A stretch of 11,462 nucleotides of DNA from Hyphomicrobiales bacterium (GCA_028279265.1 JANQOC010000533.1:1-11462); one strand, 5' to 3'. Shown: positions 1 to 7,428, counted from the stretch's first letter. The notes: generated from the letters alone by a model not told the origin. Translations and numbers: made by a program.

Positions 1-1442
1 TTGATGGGCGGGACCGGCCACTGGTGTCCCCGTGTCAGTGACATTGCCCTGTTGGGCGCCGGATTGAAGTCGCGCGCGGGCTCTCCAACAAGCTTGTCAT
101 CTGCAATCCAGTTCAGGTCAGTTCCGTAAAGCTCGTTCACAAGCTTGCCCTTCAGTCGTTCCAGCACATCCCGATGCTCCGGATTGTCGGACAGATCGGT
201 CATTTCATCGGGATCGTTCAGCAGGTCAAAGAGGTGGAAGGCATTGCCGACGGGATAGTAAATCAGTTTGAAACGGTCATCCCGGATCATGCGTGAACAG
301 TGTCCGACCTCGCCAAATTCGCCGTACAGGGTCTCCCTTTTTTCATTTCCGACCATCGAAAGGCCCTCGACCGAATCCGGACAGTCAATACCGGCCAGAT
401 CCAGCAGAGTCGGCATGACATCTTTGAGACCCACAAGGCGTTCATCGGTCCGGTTGAACCCTACACGCCGGCAGTTTTCAGTACCCATCAGGATCATGGG
501 GATGGCGGTCGACCACTCATAGAATGTTTGCTTGGCCCACAGATTGTGGTTGCCGAGCATATCCCCATGGTCCGACGTAAACATAATGATCGTGTTGTCG
601 AGAATGCCTTCCTCGCGAATGGTGCCGATAAGGGATCCGATCTGTTGATCGATATGGGTGCACAAGGCATAGAAAGCTCTGCGGCAATAGCGAATCTCCC
701 GCTCCGAATAGCTGCCGCGGGCTGCCACTCCTTGCAGGTGATAAGGCAGGCTCGAGGTTTCTTCCGCCCACGAACCGACAAATGGCATATCGATTTCAAC
801 GTCGTCATAGTAACGCAGAAACCGTTCGACCGGGACAAGGGGTGGATGCGGGTGCCGGTAGCCCAGATACCAGAAGGAAGGCCGTTTGGGATCCCGCCGT
901 CGGACAGTTCGCGCCATGGCATCCGTTGCCCAGTTTGTCGCGTGAACATGCTCGGGCAGGTGCCAGGTTGCCGTCTGGTAGGCATTGTTGCTCATGCCGT
1001 GGGTAAATTGTTGCCCTACATATCCCTGGTCTCCGAGAAATATCTCATAATCGTCTGATACCCCATAGAGCGTGCGTCCCTCGTCATCGAGAAGCACATC
1101 GTCAAACCCGATGCGATCGCGCTGGGGATAGGTATGGGTTTTGCCCACGGCATAGGCCTGGTAGCCCGCCGACCGAAATGTCTGGGCCAGGGTTGGAAGG
1201 TCCGGCATCTCAAGGCGCGGCTGGAAAATCCGATCGCCATGGGTTTTCGCACTGGTACCTGTCATCAGTGTTCGACGCGCAGGAATGCACACCGGGTGCT
1301 CGGAATAACAATTCGTGAAACGAACACCGTTTTTACAGAGCTGATTTAAGACCGGTGTATGAATTGCCGGATGGCCCGCGGCACCAATCAGGGACGCTGA
1401 CCAGTGGTCCGTTACAACAAGGAGAACATTAGGTTGGGTCAT
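1..1442 (-). CDS. Type I (formylglycine) sulfatase-family hydrolase, C-terminus cut by window edge
   Basis: Seen: an open frame of 480 codons starts at the ATG at 1442-1440 and runs off the left edge without a stop. It carries the sulfatase hallmarks: metal-ligand Asp12 in VVTDHW, the catalytic signature C52-I-P-A-R56 whose Cys would become formylglycine, K101 and H103 in GKTH, D291-H292-G293 in FTSDHGD, and K304. The late LFDLLNDPDE stretch is typical of the family C-terminus, so little is probably missing. Family knowledge: such enzymes hydrolyse sulfate esters; phosphonate/phosphate-ester hydrolases share the fold and the Cys motif, so the substrate is uncertain. There is no signal peptide, which implies cytoplasmic action. 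The start overlaps the tctA stop (TAATG) with AGGA at 1446-1449 in front, indicating translational coupling to the transporter. Maturation would need a formylglycine-generating enzyme, not seen here. Confidence 0.92.
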   Translation of the reverse strand, partial: MTQPNVLLVVTDHWSASLIGAAGHPAIHTPVLNQLCKNGVRFTNCYSEHPVCIPARRTLMTGTSAKTHGDRIFQPRLEMPDLPTLAQTFRSAGYQAYAVGKTHTYPQRDRIGFDDVLLDDEGRTLYGVSDDYEIFLGDQGYVGQQFTHGMSNNAYQTATWHLPEHVHATNWATDAMARTVRRRDPKRPSFWYLGYRHPHPPLVPVERFLRYYDDVEIDMPFVGSWAEETSSLPYHLQGVAARGSYSEREIRYCRRAFYALCTHIDQQIGSLIGTIREEGILDNTIIMFTSDHGDMLGNHNLWAKQTFYEWSTAIPMILMGTENCRRVGFNRTDERLVGLKDVMPTLLDLAGIDCPDSVEGLSMVGNEKRETLYGEFGEVGHCSRMIRDDRFKLIYYPVGNAFHLFDLLNDPDEMTDLSDNPEHRDVLERLKGKLVNELYGTDLNWIADDKLVGEPARDFNPAPNRAMSLTRGHQWPVPPI

Positions 1443-2938
1443 TAGTCCTGCACCGTTTCACTGTTTTTTCTAGCCTTCAGCCCTGTCAGGGTTGGCAGCA
1501 AGACAATAATTAGCGTCAGCCCAAATATGAAGAGAGCGATAGGGTCGAGAAGAAACTCCCAGACATCCCCGCTTGTGCTGACCAGTCCCTGTCGCAGTTT
1601 TTCCTCAAAGATCTTGCCCAGAGCCATGCCGATGACAATTGGAGCCAGTGGATAGCCGGAGAAACGCAGGATCAGTCCGATTGTACCGGCAATAACCGCA
1701 ACGATAATGTCGACCGGGTTGCCCCTGACAACAAAGGCACCCACGAGGGAGAATAGAAGAACCATGCCCATGAGCAGCGGCTCAGGCGTTGCCAAAATAC
1801 GGGCGAATACTTGTGCTCCCCACATACCGATCAGGAACATGATCAGGTTGGCAACGAGTACGACCAGGAAAGCGCCGGTCAGGATCTGAGGATTATTGTT
1901 GATCAGGTCAAATCCTGGAACCAGCCCCTGGATTGTCAGGACACCCAGGAGGACAACCGTACCGCCGTCTCCGGGAATACCAAGCGCCAGGGTCGGGACG
2001 AGTGCGCCGCCGGTCACCGCATTATTCGAAGCTTCCGAAGCGATTATGCCATCGGGTTCGCCCTTTCCGAAATTATCCGCGCGGGGTGATGTTCTTCGCA
2101 GTTCCGAATAGCTGACAAATGTTGCTGCTGTTGCCCCTGTACCGGGCAGGATGCCGATAAAGGTGCCGATGACACTGCTTTGCAGAAACTGGATCCAGCG
2201 CAGGCGTATCTCTGACCACCTTGGCAATTTAAACCCGACATTCGTGACATCGGGTGCCTTGGCCGCGAAATAGCTGGCGGCGCGGTAATAAACTTCCGAG
2301 AGTGCAAACAATCCGATCAGCACCGGGATCAGGGCCAGACCACCGGCCAGGAAATCGGTGCCGAAATCAAAGCGCGTGTAGCCGGTCAGATCATCGGGGC
2401 CGATGGTTGTAAGAAACAAACCGATCATTCCGCCCATCAGGCCCTTGACGGTGCTGCCACGGGAGACCCAGGCAATGCAAGTAAGCGCAAACAGGATCAG
2501 GGCAAAGATGGCTGACGGCCCGAAGGCCACGGAAACGCGGGCCAGGGAGGGTGCGGCAATGATCAGTACAACCAAGGAGAACAGTCCACCGACAAGAGAG
2601 GCGAGAGTTGCCCAGCCAAGGGCCAGATCCGCATTCCCGGCTTTCGCCATGGGATACCCGTCCATGACCGTTGCCGCGGATTGCGGGGTTCCCGGCGTAT
2701 TAATCAAAATCGCCGATATGGATCCGCCATAAACCGACGTCACATAGATGCCGAGAAAAAGCGCAATGGACGCTTCCTTCGACATACTGAATGTAAAGGG
2801 GAGGGCCACAATCAAAGCGGCGACGGTTCCCATTCCGGGCAGGGCACCGGCAAAGGTTCCCCAAATCGCGCCGATCACGATAGCGACGAGAACGTTGAAG
2901 GTTGCAAACTGATCAAGGGCGCTGAGTAAGTTTTCCAT
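1442..2938 (-). CDS. tctA: TctA, large membrane subunit of a tripartite tricarboxylate (TTT) transporter
   Basis: This 498-residue polytopic protein is the large, transport-forming membrane component of a binding-protein-dependent secondary importer, normally driven by ion gradients. It shows the TctA family motifs in duplicate: GALPGMG at residues 31-37 and GILPGTG at 262-268, which mark the two homologous halves. It also has YGGSISAILINTPGTP (about 70-85), DGYPMAKAG (about 93-101) and the SEASNNAVTGG...LGIPGD block (about 301-324). Length is normal for the family (about 500). It starts 6 nt after the tctB stop with only a short AGG as ribosome-binding site, and its TAA stop overlaps the sulfatase ATG by one base. 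Substrates of the family range over citrate, other carboxylates, aromatic acids and more; nothing here fixes the substrate, but the coupled sulfatase suggests an organosulfate or related acid. Confidence 0.96.
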   Translation of the reverse strand: MENLLSALDQFATFNVLVAIVIGAIWGTFAGALPGMGTVAALIVALPFTFSMSKEASIALFLGIYVTSVYGGSISAILINTPGTPQSAATVMDGYPMAKAGNADLALGWATLASLVGGLFSLVVLIIAAPSLARVSVAFGPSAIFALILFALTCIAWVSRGSTVKGLMGGMIGLFLTTIGPDDLTGYTRFDFGTDFLAGGLALIPVLIGLFALSEVYYRAASYFAAKAPDVTNVGFKLPRWSEIRLRWIQFLQSSVIGTFIGILPGTGATAATFVSYSELRRTSPRADNFGKGEPDGIIASEASNNAVTGGALVPTLALGIPGDGGTVVLLGVLTIQGLVPGFDLINNNPQILTGAFLVVLVANLIMFLIGMWGAQVFARILATPEPLLMGMVLLFSLVGAFVVRGNPVDIIVAVIAGTIGLILRFSGYPLAPIVIGMALGKIFEEKLRQGLVSTSGDVWEFLLDPIALFIFGLTLIIVLLPTLTGLKARKNSETVQD

Positions 2939-2944
2939 AGTGAC

Positions 2945-3415
2945 CTAAAAAAAGTTGAACCAGGGCGATTTGGGCAGCAACAGCTCGAAAACAAATGTAA
3001 ACATGGCCCAGATAATGATCGGGCCGAGAATACTGAGAATGAGCAGGGTGATGTAATTTCGATAGCCAAATGCCAGGCAAAACAAGAAAAATCCCGGAAT
3101 CGTAGCGAACAGGAACCCCACATTGATCATGGCAATGGCCGTTCCGGTGCCAATGACCATGACCGAAAGGAGCTGTCCGAGCCGGATGGTTCCACCGGTT
3201 TCGGACGGGTCGGCCTCCTGCGATCGCCAGGCCGTGAAGACCGCAATACCGGCCAGCAAGATCCATACAATGAAATAAACACGCGGGGCGAATGTCGGTC
3301 CCACGTCGCCACCGAAAGTCGGGACGTCAAACTCATCCGAGAAAGTCTGGACAAGTAAGAATATCGGCAGGATCAGGAGTATCGTTGAAACAACGAGATC
3401 GATTTTGCGTGACAT
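2945..3415 (-). CDS. tctB: TctB, small membrane subunit of the TTT transporter
   Basis: A 156-residue, strongly hydrophobic protein of the size and layout usual for TctB. Membrane segments are visible at about residues 7-24, 46-64, 82-117 (probably a re-entrant pair) and 122-147, with a short aromatic C-terminal tail (LLPKSPWFNFF). It sits between the genes for the binding protein and TctA, the standard order in TTT operons. TctB is poorly conserved in sequence, so identification rests on topology, length and position as much as on motifs. The ATG at 3415 has no strong Shine-Dalgarno sequence, in contrast with tctC, so the membrane part is probably made at a much lower level than the binding protein. 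A hairpin in the preceding spacer fits this. Confidence 0.92.
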   Translation of the reverse strand: MSRKIDLVVSTILLILPIFLLVQTFSDEFDVPTFGGDVGPTFAPRVYFIVWILLAGIAVFTAWRSQEADPSETGGTIRLGQLLSVMVIGTGTAIAMINVGFLFATIPGFFLFCLAFGYRNYITLLILSILGPIIIWAMFTFVFELLLPKSPWFNFF

Positions 3416-3445
3416 GATACAATCCGATCAGATTAAATGATCGTC

Positions 3446-3479
3446 CCCGGTCAGCTCAGGCCAATTCCGAGCTGCCGGG
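3446..3479 (-). other. Stem-loop in the tctC-tctB spacer, candidate mRNA stability/attenuation element
   Basis: Read on the minus strand, CCCGGCAGCTC (3479-3469) pairs with GAGCTGACCGGG (3457-3446), giving an 11-bp GC-rich stem with one bulged A and an 11-nt loop. No T-run follows, so it is not a classical intrinsic terminator. In binding-protein transport operons (malE-malF is the textbook case) such hairpins protect the upstream message from 3' decay and lower expression of the membrane genes. That role is inferred here. Confidence 0.6.
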
Positions 3480-3480
3480 A

Positions 3481-3509
3481 ATTTTCTATTGCTTCTTCAC
3501 TATAGTCAA
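3481..3509 (-). promoter_or_regulatory. Possible internal sigma-70-like promoter upstream of tctB
   Basis: Just after the tctC stop, the minus strand reads TTGACT (3509-3504), a 17-nt spacer, then GAAAAT (3486-3481). The -35 match is 5 of 6 and the -10 match 4 of 6. The predicted start would fall inside the stem-loop at 3446-3479, which makes the element doubtful. It may be chance in an AT-richer spacer. Confidence 0.22.
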
Positions 3510-3512
3510 ACC

Positions 3513-4451
3513 CTACTTGATGAGACCAGCTTCTTTGAGCAGTTCACCGTTGAGTTTGAAGGCTTCCCGGAAGAATGGACCGAATTCGCCTGTCGGCATA
3601 TAGCGAATGAGACGTTTCGCTTTGGTCATGTTGGCTTTGAATGTATCCGTGCTGACCGCCTTTTCGCAAGACGTGGACAAGGTGTTGACGACACCGTCCG
3701 GCGTCCCCTTGGGTGCGAAAAATCCGAACCATACGGAAACATTCACATCATGTCCGAGCTCTTTCAAGGTCGGAACGTCCGGGTGCTGTTTCGATCTCTG
3801 GCTGTCAAGAATAGCGATGGCACGCCAGCCGAATTTGGTATCAAAATCGGAAAACCAGGTAGTTGCATCGGCGCGACCGCCATCAATTTCCGTTGCAATG
3901 GCACCGCCACCTTTGGTCGGTATGTATTTGGCCTTGATTCCAAGTTTCTTATCCAGCGTCAGGCTTGATACATGCGCCATTGATCCTGGTCCGGCGCCGG
4001 CAAATTTCAGACCTTTGCCTGATTTTGCCTGCTTGATGTAATCTTCAACGGTCTTGATCGGCGAATCCTTTTTGACAACGAGATAAAAGGGGCCCTGAGA
4101 GACCATGCAGATCGGAACCCAGGAGTCTGCATTGTATTTCGTTCGCTTCAGGTGCGGCTGGGTCGTGGTCGTACCCACCGGCATGAATCCGAGATTGTAA
4201 CCATCGGGTTTGGCTTTCGAAAGCTGGGTCGCCCCGATAGTACCGCCAGCTCCGGAAACATTGGTAACGACAATATTCTGACCCAGTATTTTTTCCATTT
4301 CAGCAGCGAAAAACCGGCCCGGAACATCGGTTCCACCACCGGCGCCAAAGGGGATGAGCATAGAAATTGTGCGCTCCGGATAGTCGGCCCGAGCTGGTAA
4401 AATTGAAAACAGACTGACGGCCAAAATAATGGCAAGCAATGATCGTATCAT
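3513..4451 (-). CDS. tctC: TctC/Bug-family periplasmic solute-binding protein of the TTT transporter
   Basis: The mature protein captures the solute in the periplasm and delivers it to TctAB. The start is placed at the ATG at 4451 because GGAGG (4461-4457) lies 5 nt upstream and the protein then begins with a clean signal peptide: Lys-free but Arg-containing n-region (MIRS), hydrophobic core, and ARA cleavage site after residue 22, giving a mature end DYPERTI. An in-frame ATG at 4493 would add 14 unlikely residues. Family motifs are IPFGAGGGTD (33-42, the ligand-loop region), VSGAGGTIGA (65-74) and PDGY (82-85). The length is 312 residues, normal for the family. Bug proteins bind very diverse ligands, usually through a carboxylate contacted by two loops and bound waters; the exact ligand cannot be predicted. 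First gene of the tctCBA-sulfatase operon. Confidence 0.95.
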   Translation of the reverse strand: MIRSLLAIILAVSLFSILPARADYPERTISMLIPFGAGGGTDVPGRFFAAEMEKILGQNIVVTNVSGAGGTIGATQLSKAKPDGYNLGFMPVGTTTTQPHLKRTKYNADSWVPICMVSQGPFYLVVKKDSPIKTVEDYIKQAKSGKGLKFAGAGPGSMAHVSSLTLDKKLGIKAKYIPTKGGGAIATEIDGGRADATTWFSDFDTKFGWRAIAILDSQRSKQHPDVPTLKELGHDVNVSVWFGFFAPKGTPDGVVNTLSTSCEKAVSTDTFKANMTKAKRLIRYMPTGEFGPFFREAFKLNGELLKEAGLIK

Positions 4452-4454
4452 GAT

Positions 4455-4462
4455 CTCCTCCC
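4455..4462 (-). promoter_or_regulatory. Strong ribosome-binding site deciding the tctC start
   Basis: The minus strand reads GGGAGGAG here. The GGAGG core is 5 nt before the ATG at 4451. It favours this start over the in-frame ATG at 4493 and predicts high translation of the binding protein. Confidence 0.85.
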
Positions 4463-4493
4463 TACATTTTTGCTTGTCGAATGAGGTTAGCAA

Positions 4494-4522
4494 TTGCCTC
4501 CTGGACCGTCTATTGTTAGAAT
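4494..4522 (+). promoter_or_regulatory. Sigma-70-like promoter for the LacI-family regulator
   Basis: TTGCCT (4494-4499) is separated by exactly 17 nt from TAGAAT (4517-4522). The -10 box matches the consensus at 5 of 6 positions and the -35 at 4 of 6. The predicted start is near 4529, inside the palindromic operator, leaving a leader of about 40 nt before the GTG at 4571. The arrangement predicts autorepression. No comparably good promoter is visible on the minus strand for tctC. Confidence 0.55.
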
Positions 4523-4538
4523 GTTAGCGTCTAACATT
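4520..4538. promoter_or_regulatory. Perfect 19-bp palindrome, probable operator of the adjacent LacI/GntR-type regulator
   Basis: AATGTTAG and CTAACATT form 8-bp perfect inverted arms around CGT. The arms resemble the ATGTTA...TAACAT arms that I recall for E. coli GntR/IdnR operators, and the neighbouring regulator is of that subgroup. A further direct half-site, TTGTTAG, lies at 4513-4519. The palindrome overlaps the -10 box and predicted start of the regulator promoter and lies 69 nt upstream of the tctC start, so one bound dimer could repress both directions. Confidence 0.75.
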
Positions 4539-4570
4539 TGCGGAGATGGGGTGCTCGCGAGTTCCAGTAA

Positions 4571-5596
4571 GTGGCTGATACGGAAGAGAAAAATAGGAAA
4601 TCAAGAACGCGACGTACATTACGCGATGTCGCCGAAGTCGCGCATGTCAGCGAGATGACGGTTTCCAGGGTCCTGACCGGCAAGCCGGGGGTCGCCCCGG
4701 CCACAAAAGAGAAAATTTTGAGGATCATTGATGACCTCGGCTACGTCCCCAACCGTTTGGCCGGGTCATTGGCGACATCGCGATCCAATCAGGTGGCGGT
4801 GATCATTCCTTCCCTGATCAACAATGTCTTTCCGGAAGTCACCTCGGGTATTGCCGACAGCTTGGAAAGAGCGGGTTACAACGCAGTGGTCGGTATCACG
4901 GACTATAATCCGGTAAAGGAAGAAAGTCTGATCCGATCAATGATGTCTTGGCGACCGGCGGGATTCATCGTTGCCGGACATAATAGTACAACCCGAACCC
5001 AGAATATGCTGCGGAATGCCGATATCCCCGTGGTCGAGATCATGGATATTCCAGACGAGCCCGTTGATATCTGCATCGGCCTCTATCAGAAAGAGGCCGC
5101 CAGAGCCCTTGCCCGGCATCTCGTTGCCAAGGGGTACCGCTCTTTCGGTTATGTAGGGTTGAATGACCGGGACTCGAGTGCCGCAAAGCGCTTCAGCGCC
5201 ATGCAGGAGATTTTGCTGCAGACCGAATTGTCCATTGATCATCGGGCTCTGTTCGACCAGCCTCCAGACATGGTGATGGGGAAACAGGGTGTTATTGATC
5301 TACTGGCTGAAAATCCAAATCTCGATGTGGTTGTGTTTTCCAACGATACCGCAGCCATTGGGGCCTATATGCACTGTATCGAAAAAGGGATAGAGGTACC
5401 GGAACAATTGGCCATCGCCGGATTTAGCGGCCTCAATACCGGTCAGACGATGCCCAAGAAACTCACGACCATTGCCACCAAAAGATATGAGATCGGACGC
5501 CTGGCGGCGCGTGCCGTTATCAATGAACTGGATGGTCAGAATGTGACGCGGCTGGTTGATCTCGGTTTTGAGCTGATCGAAGGGGAAACGGCCTAG
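4571..5596 (+). CDS. LacI-family transcriptional regulator, GntR/IdnR-like subgroup
   Basis: A 341-residue sugar-responsive repressor. The N-terminal helix-turn-helix covers about residues 16-36 (TLRDVAEVAHVSEMTVSRVL), followed by the hinge region GYVPNRLAGSLAT (58-69) that contacts the minor groove, then a periplasmic-binding-protein-like effector domain from about residue 74. The stretch MMSWRPAGFIV with IPVVEIMD (about 124-159) closely resembles gluconate-type regulators GntR and IdnR. The GTG at 4571 directly follows an in-frame TAA (4568-4570), so the frame cannot extend upstream; the 17-residue basic leader before the helix-turn-helix is unremarkable, though no strong Shine-Dalgarno sequence is seen. 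It is divergent from tctCBA-sulfatase and upstream of dctPQM, so either or both transporters are plausible targets. A sugar acid or phosphorylated intermediate is a reasonable guess for the effector. Confidence 0.93.
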   Translation: MADTEEKNRKSRTRRTLRDVAEVAHVSEMTVSRVLTGKPGVAPATKEKILRIIDDLGYVPNRLAGSLATSRSNQVAVIIPSLINNVFPEVTSGIADSLERAGYNAVVGITDYNPVKEESLIRSMMSWRPAGFIVAGHNSTTRTQNMLRNADIPVVEIMDIPDEPVDICIGLYQKEAARALARHLVAKGYRSFGYVGLNDRDSSAAKRFSAMQEILLQTELSIDHRALFDQPPDMVMGKQGVIDLLAENPNLDVVVFSNDTAAIGAYMHCIEKGIEVPEQLAIAGFSGLNTGQTMPKKLTTIATKRYEIGRLAARAVINELDGQNVTRLVDLGFELIEGETA

Positions 5597-5826
5597 GCGG
5601 TCTATTGCGATGCTAACGGATTACCGGAGGCTTGTACCTGCTTTGATTTGTAATTGCTCTTAAAGGAGATTTCGTCACAGCAACGAACCCATACTGCCGC
5701 AATCCCAGCAGTGTCCTTGCTTTTATCGAGCGGATTAATTCAGATTTTCGCTGATATTTTCGTTCATAACCGTTACAGTGCTGAGTTCTGGGCCTGAGAA
5801 CAATTAAATGACTGTCTGGAGGAAAC
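5597..5826 (+). other. Leader region before dctPQM with two small dyads
   Basis: This 230-nt spacer has no gene. It holds TAAC-C-GTTA (5767-5775) and a 17-bp dyad, GTTCT-N7-AGAAC (5785-5801), ending 25 nt before the dctP start. A purine-rich aaggag (5663-5668) has no start codon at a usable distance. I see no convincing promoter, no terminator for the regulator gene and no copy of the 19-bp palindrome found at 4520-4538. Read-through from the regulator gene into dctPQM is therefore possible. Confidence 0.35.
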
Positions 5827-6864
5827 ATGAAGAATCTTATTCCTATTTTGACCATTGCCTTTGCCCTTGCCCTGACATCCGTTCCGGCGCAATCGCAAAC
5901 CGTAGAATTGAAAATTGCACATTTCGTTACACCTAAAAATAGTTATGCAAAATGGATTGCGGCCTGGGCCAAAGAGCTCGAAGAAAAATCCAAAGGGGCT
6001 CTGACGGTAAAGGTATTTCCCGGTGCCCAAATGGGGCCTCCCCCGAAATATTATGATATCGCTCGCCGTGGACAGGCCGACATCGTTTGGATGGTTCACG
6101 GATTTACTCCGGGCCGTTTCCCTCTGACCGAGATCTCGAATTTGCCCTACATGGTGTCGAGTGCCGAAGTCGGGGCCAAGATGCTGAACGATGCGACGTT
6201 GCGATCAAAGTATCTGGATCAGGAACATAAAGGCGTGAAACCCCTGATGCTTTGGACCCACCAGCCCGGTGTTCTGCATACCGCCAAGAAAGCCGTGCGC
6301 AGCGTTGAAGATATGAAAGGCCTGCGAATTCGTTTCGCTTCGGCGCCTGTGAAAGACATGATTGTTGCCCTCGGTGCGACACCTGTCGGCATGCCGCCGA
6401 CGCAGATGGCTGAATCCATGCAAAAGGGAACAATTGACGGGGCTTTTACTGATTATGTCGGTGCCGGGCTCGCCTTTAAGCTTGGTCCCGTTACAAAGTA
6501 CACCACAGAAACTTATTCCTACGCGGTCAGTTTTTGTCTGTGCATGAATCAGAAAAGTTATGACGGTCTGCCGGCGAACCTCAGAACCCTCATTGATGAG
6601 TCCATCAAGGGTCGGGAGAAGGAGCACGGTCAAGCCTGGGATGACTTTGACGATGTTGCGAAAAAACTGATGATGAAAGCCGGCATGGAACCAATCGTGC
6701 TTTCAGACGAGGAAAACAGAAAATTCCGTGATGCCGCGGCCAAGGTTGTCGAGGCTAAACTTGCGGAACTGGAGAAGAAGGGATTGCCGGCAAGGGAAGT
6801 CTATAAAATGATGACTTCGTTGGCGGAACAACACGCCAAAACTTCAAAGAGTTTTTGGAAATAG
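5827..6864 (+). CDS. dctP: DctP-family periplasmic solute-binding protein of a TRAP transporter
   Basis: A 345-residue binding protein that captures a solute, typically an organic or sugar acid, for the DctQM permease. The ATG follows GGAGG (5819-5823) at a good distance. Residues 1-24 form a signal peptide with cleavage probably near A21-Q24. TVELKIAHFVTP opens the mature fold; the conserved KGLRIR segment (164-169) contains the Arg (probably R169) that pairs with the ligand carboxylate in most DctP proteins. Further family segments are VFPGAQMG (63-70) and TPVGMPPTQMAESMQKGTIDG (185-205). Length is usual. Its TAG stop is directly followed by the dctQ ATG, so the three genes are one operon. 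Ligand unknown; position beside a sugar-type regulator hints at a sugar acid. Confidence 0.95.
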   Translation: MKNLIPILTIAFALALTSVPAQSQTVELKIAHFVTPKNSYAKWIAAWAKELEEKSKGALTVKVFPGAQMGPPPKYYDIARRGQADIVWMVHGFTPGRFPLTEISNLPYMVSSAEVGAKMLNDATLRSKYLDQEHKGVKPLMLWTHQPGVLHTAKKAVRSVEDMKGLRIRFASAPVKDMIVALGATPVGMPPTQMAESMQKGTIDGAFTDYVGAGLAFKLGPVTKYTTETYSYAVSFCLCMNQKSYDGLPANLRTLIDESIKGREKEHGQAWDDFDDVAKKLMMKAGMEPIVLSDEENRKFRDAAAKVVEAKLAELEKKGLPAREVYKMMTSLAEQHAKTSKSFWK

Positions 6865-7416
6865 ATGGTTCCAGGCTATCAGCATCTGTTGCAGAAAGTG
6901 GCGAGACCATTTGGTCTCGCCGCCGCTGCAATTCTGGTTTTTATGATGCTGTTCACCACTTATGCGGTGGTGATGCGCAACTTTTTTGATACGCCCGTTC
7001 TTGGGGTTGTTGAAATCATGGAATTAGCTCTTGTGGCACTGATTTTCATCGCTATGCCAGGTGTCTTCCTGCGCGACGAACACGTCACGGTCGACGTCGT
7101 TGATCAAGTTGTCTCTCGAAAAATACGAGTCTTTCTCCGCTTTTTCGGTCTTTTCCTCACATTAGGATTTTTGATTATGATGATGAGCGAAATGGCAGAG
7201 CCGGCCATCGACAAGCTGAGCGACGGAGAAGTCACGATGACGCTGGGCATCAACCGGTTCATCTACTGGATCCCGATTATTTTCGGCTTCGTGCTATCGA
7301 TACCTGCCGCCATCTGGGTCATTTATCTTTATGGGCGTCATGGCGTGCCCAGGGACCAAAATCTCGATGCAGAGGAAGGCGCGCATAAAATGAGCGGACA
7401 GGCTCATGTCGAATAG
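6865..7416 (+). CDS. dctQ: DctQ-family small membrane subunit of the TRAP transporter
   Basis: A 183-residue protein with four membrane segments at about residues 17-36, 46-67, 89-110 and 131-155, matching the usual DctQ topology and size. Family features are the MRNFFDTPVLGVVEIMEL segment after the first helix and DEHVTVDVV (71-79) after the second. It couples the binding protein to DctM and is needed for transport. The ATG abuts the dctP stop with no spacer; GGAA at 6857-6860 is the only ribosome-binding sequence, so expression probably relies on translational coupling. The C-terminal 25 residues are polar and not conserved. Confidence 0.93.
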   Translation: MVPGYQHLLQKVARPFGLAAAAILVFMMLFTTYAVVMRNFFDTPVLGVVEIMELALVALIFIAMPGVFLRDEHVTVDVVDQVVSRKIRVFLRFFGLFLTLGFLIMMMSEMAEPAIDKLSDGEVTMTLGINRFIYWIPIIFGFVLSIPAAIWVIYLYGRHGVPRDQNLDAEEGAHKMSGQAHVE

Positions 7417-7428
7417 GGTCCGCAACAC

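Noticed and set aside
300..1058. 252-codon plus-strand open frame
   Set aside because: It lies antisense to the well-supported sulfatase gene, matches no family and reads as low-conservation Arg/Pro/His-rich sequence; it is a shadow of the sulfatase frame.
3489..3968. 159-codon plus-strand open frame
   Set aside because: It is antisense to tctC, whose motifs, signal peptide and ribosome-binding site are clear; no family resemblance in the plus-strand product.
4452..4493. 14-residue N-terminal extension of TctC from the ATG at 4493
   Set aside because: It would place charged and polar residues ahead of a complete signal peptide, and the extension itself contains the strong GGAGG used by the ATG at 4451.
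5773..6099. 108-codon minus-strand open frame over the dctP start
   Set aside because: It is antisense to the dctP signal peptide and leader, without ribosome-binding site or family similarity.
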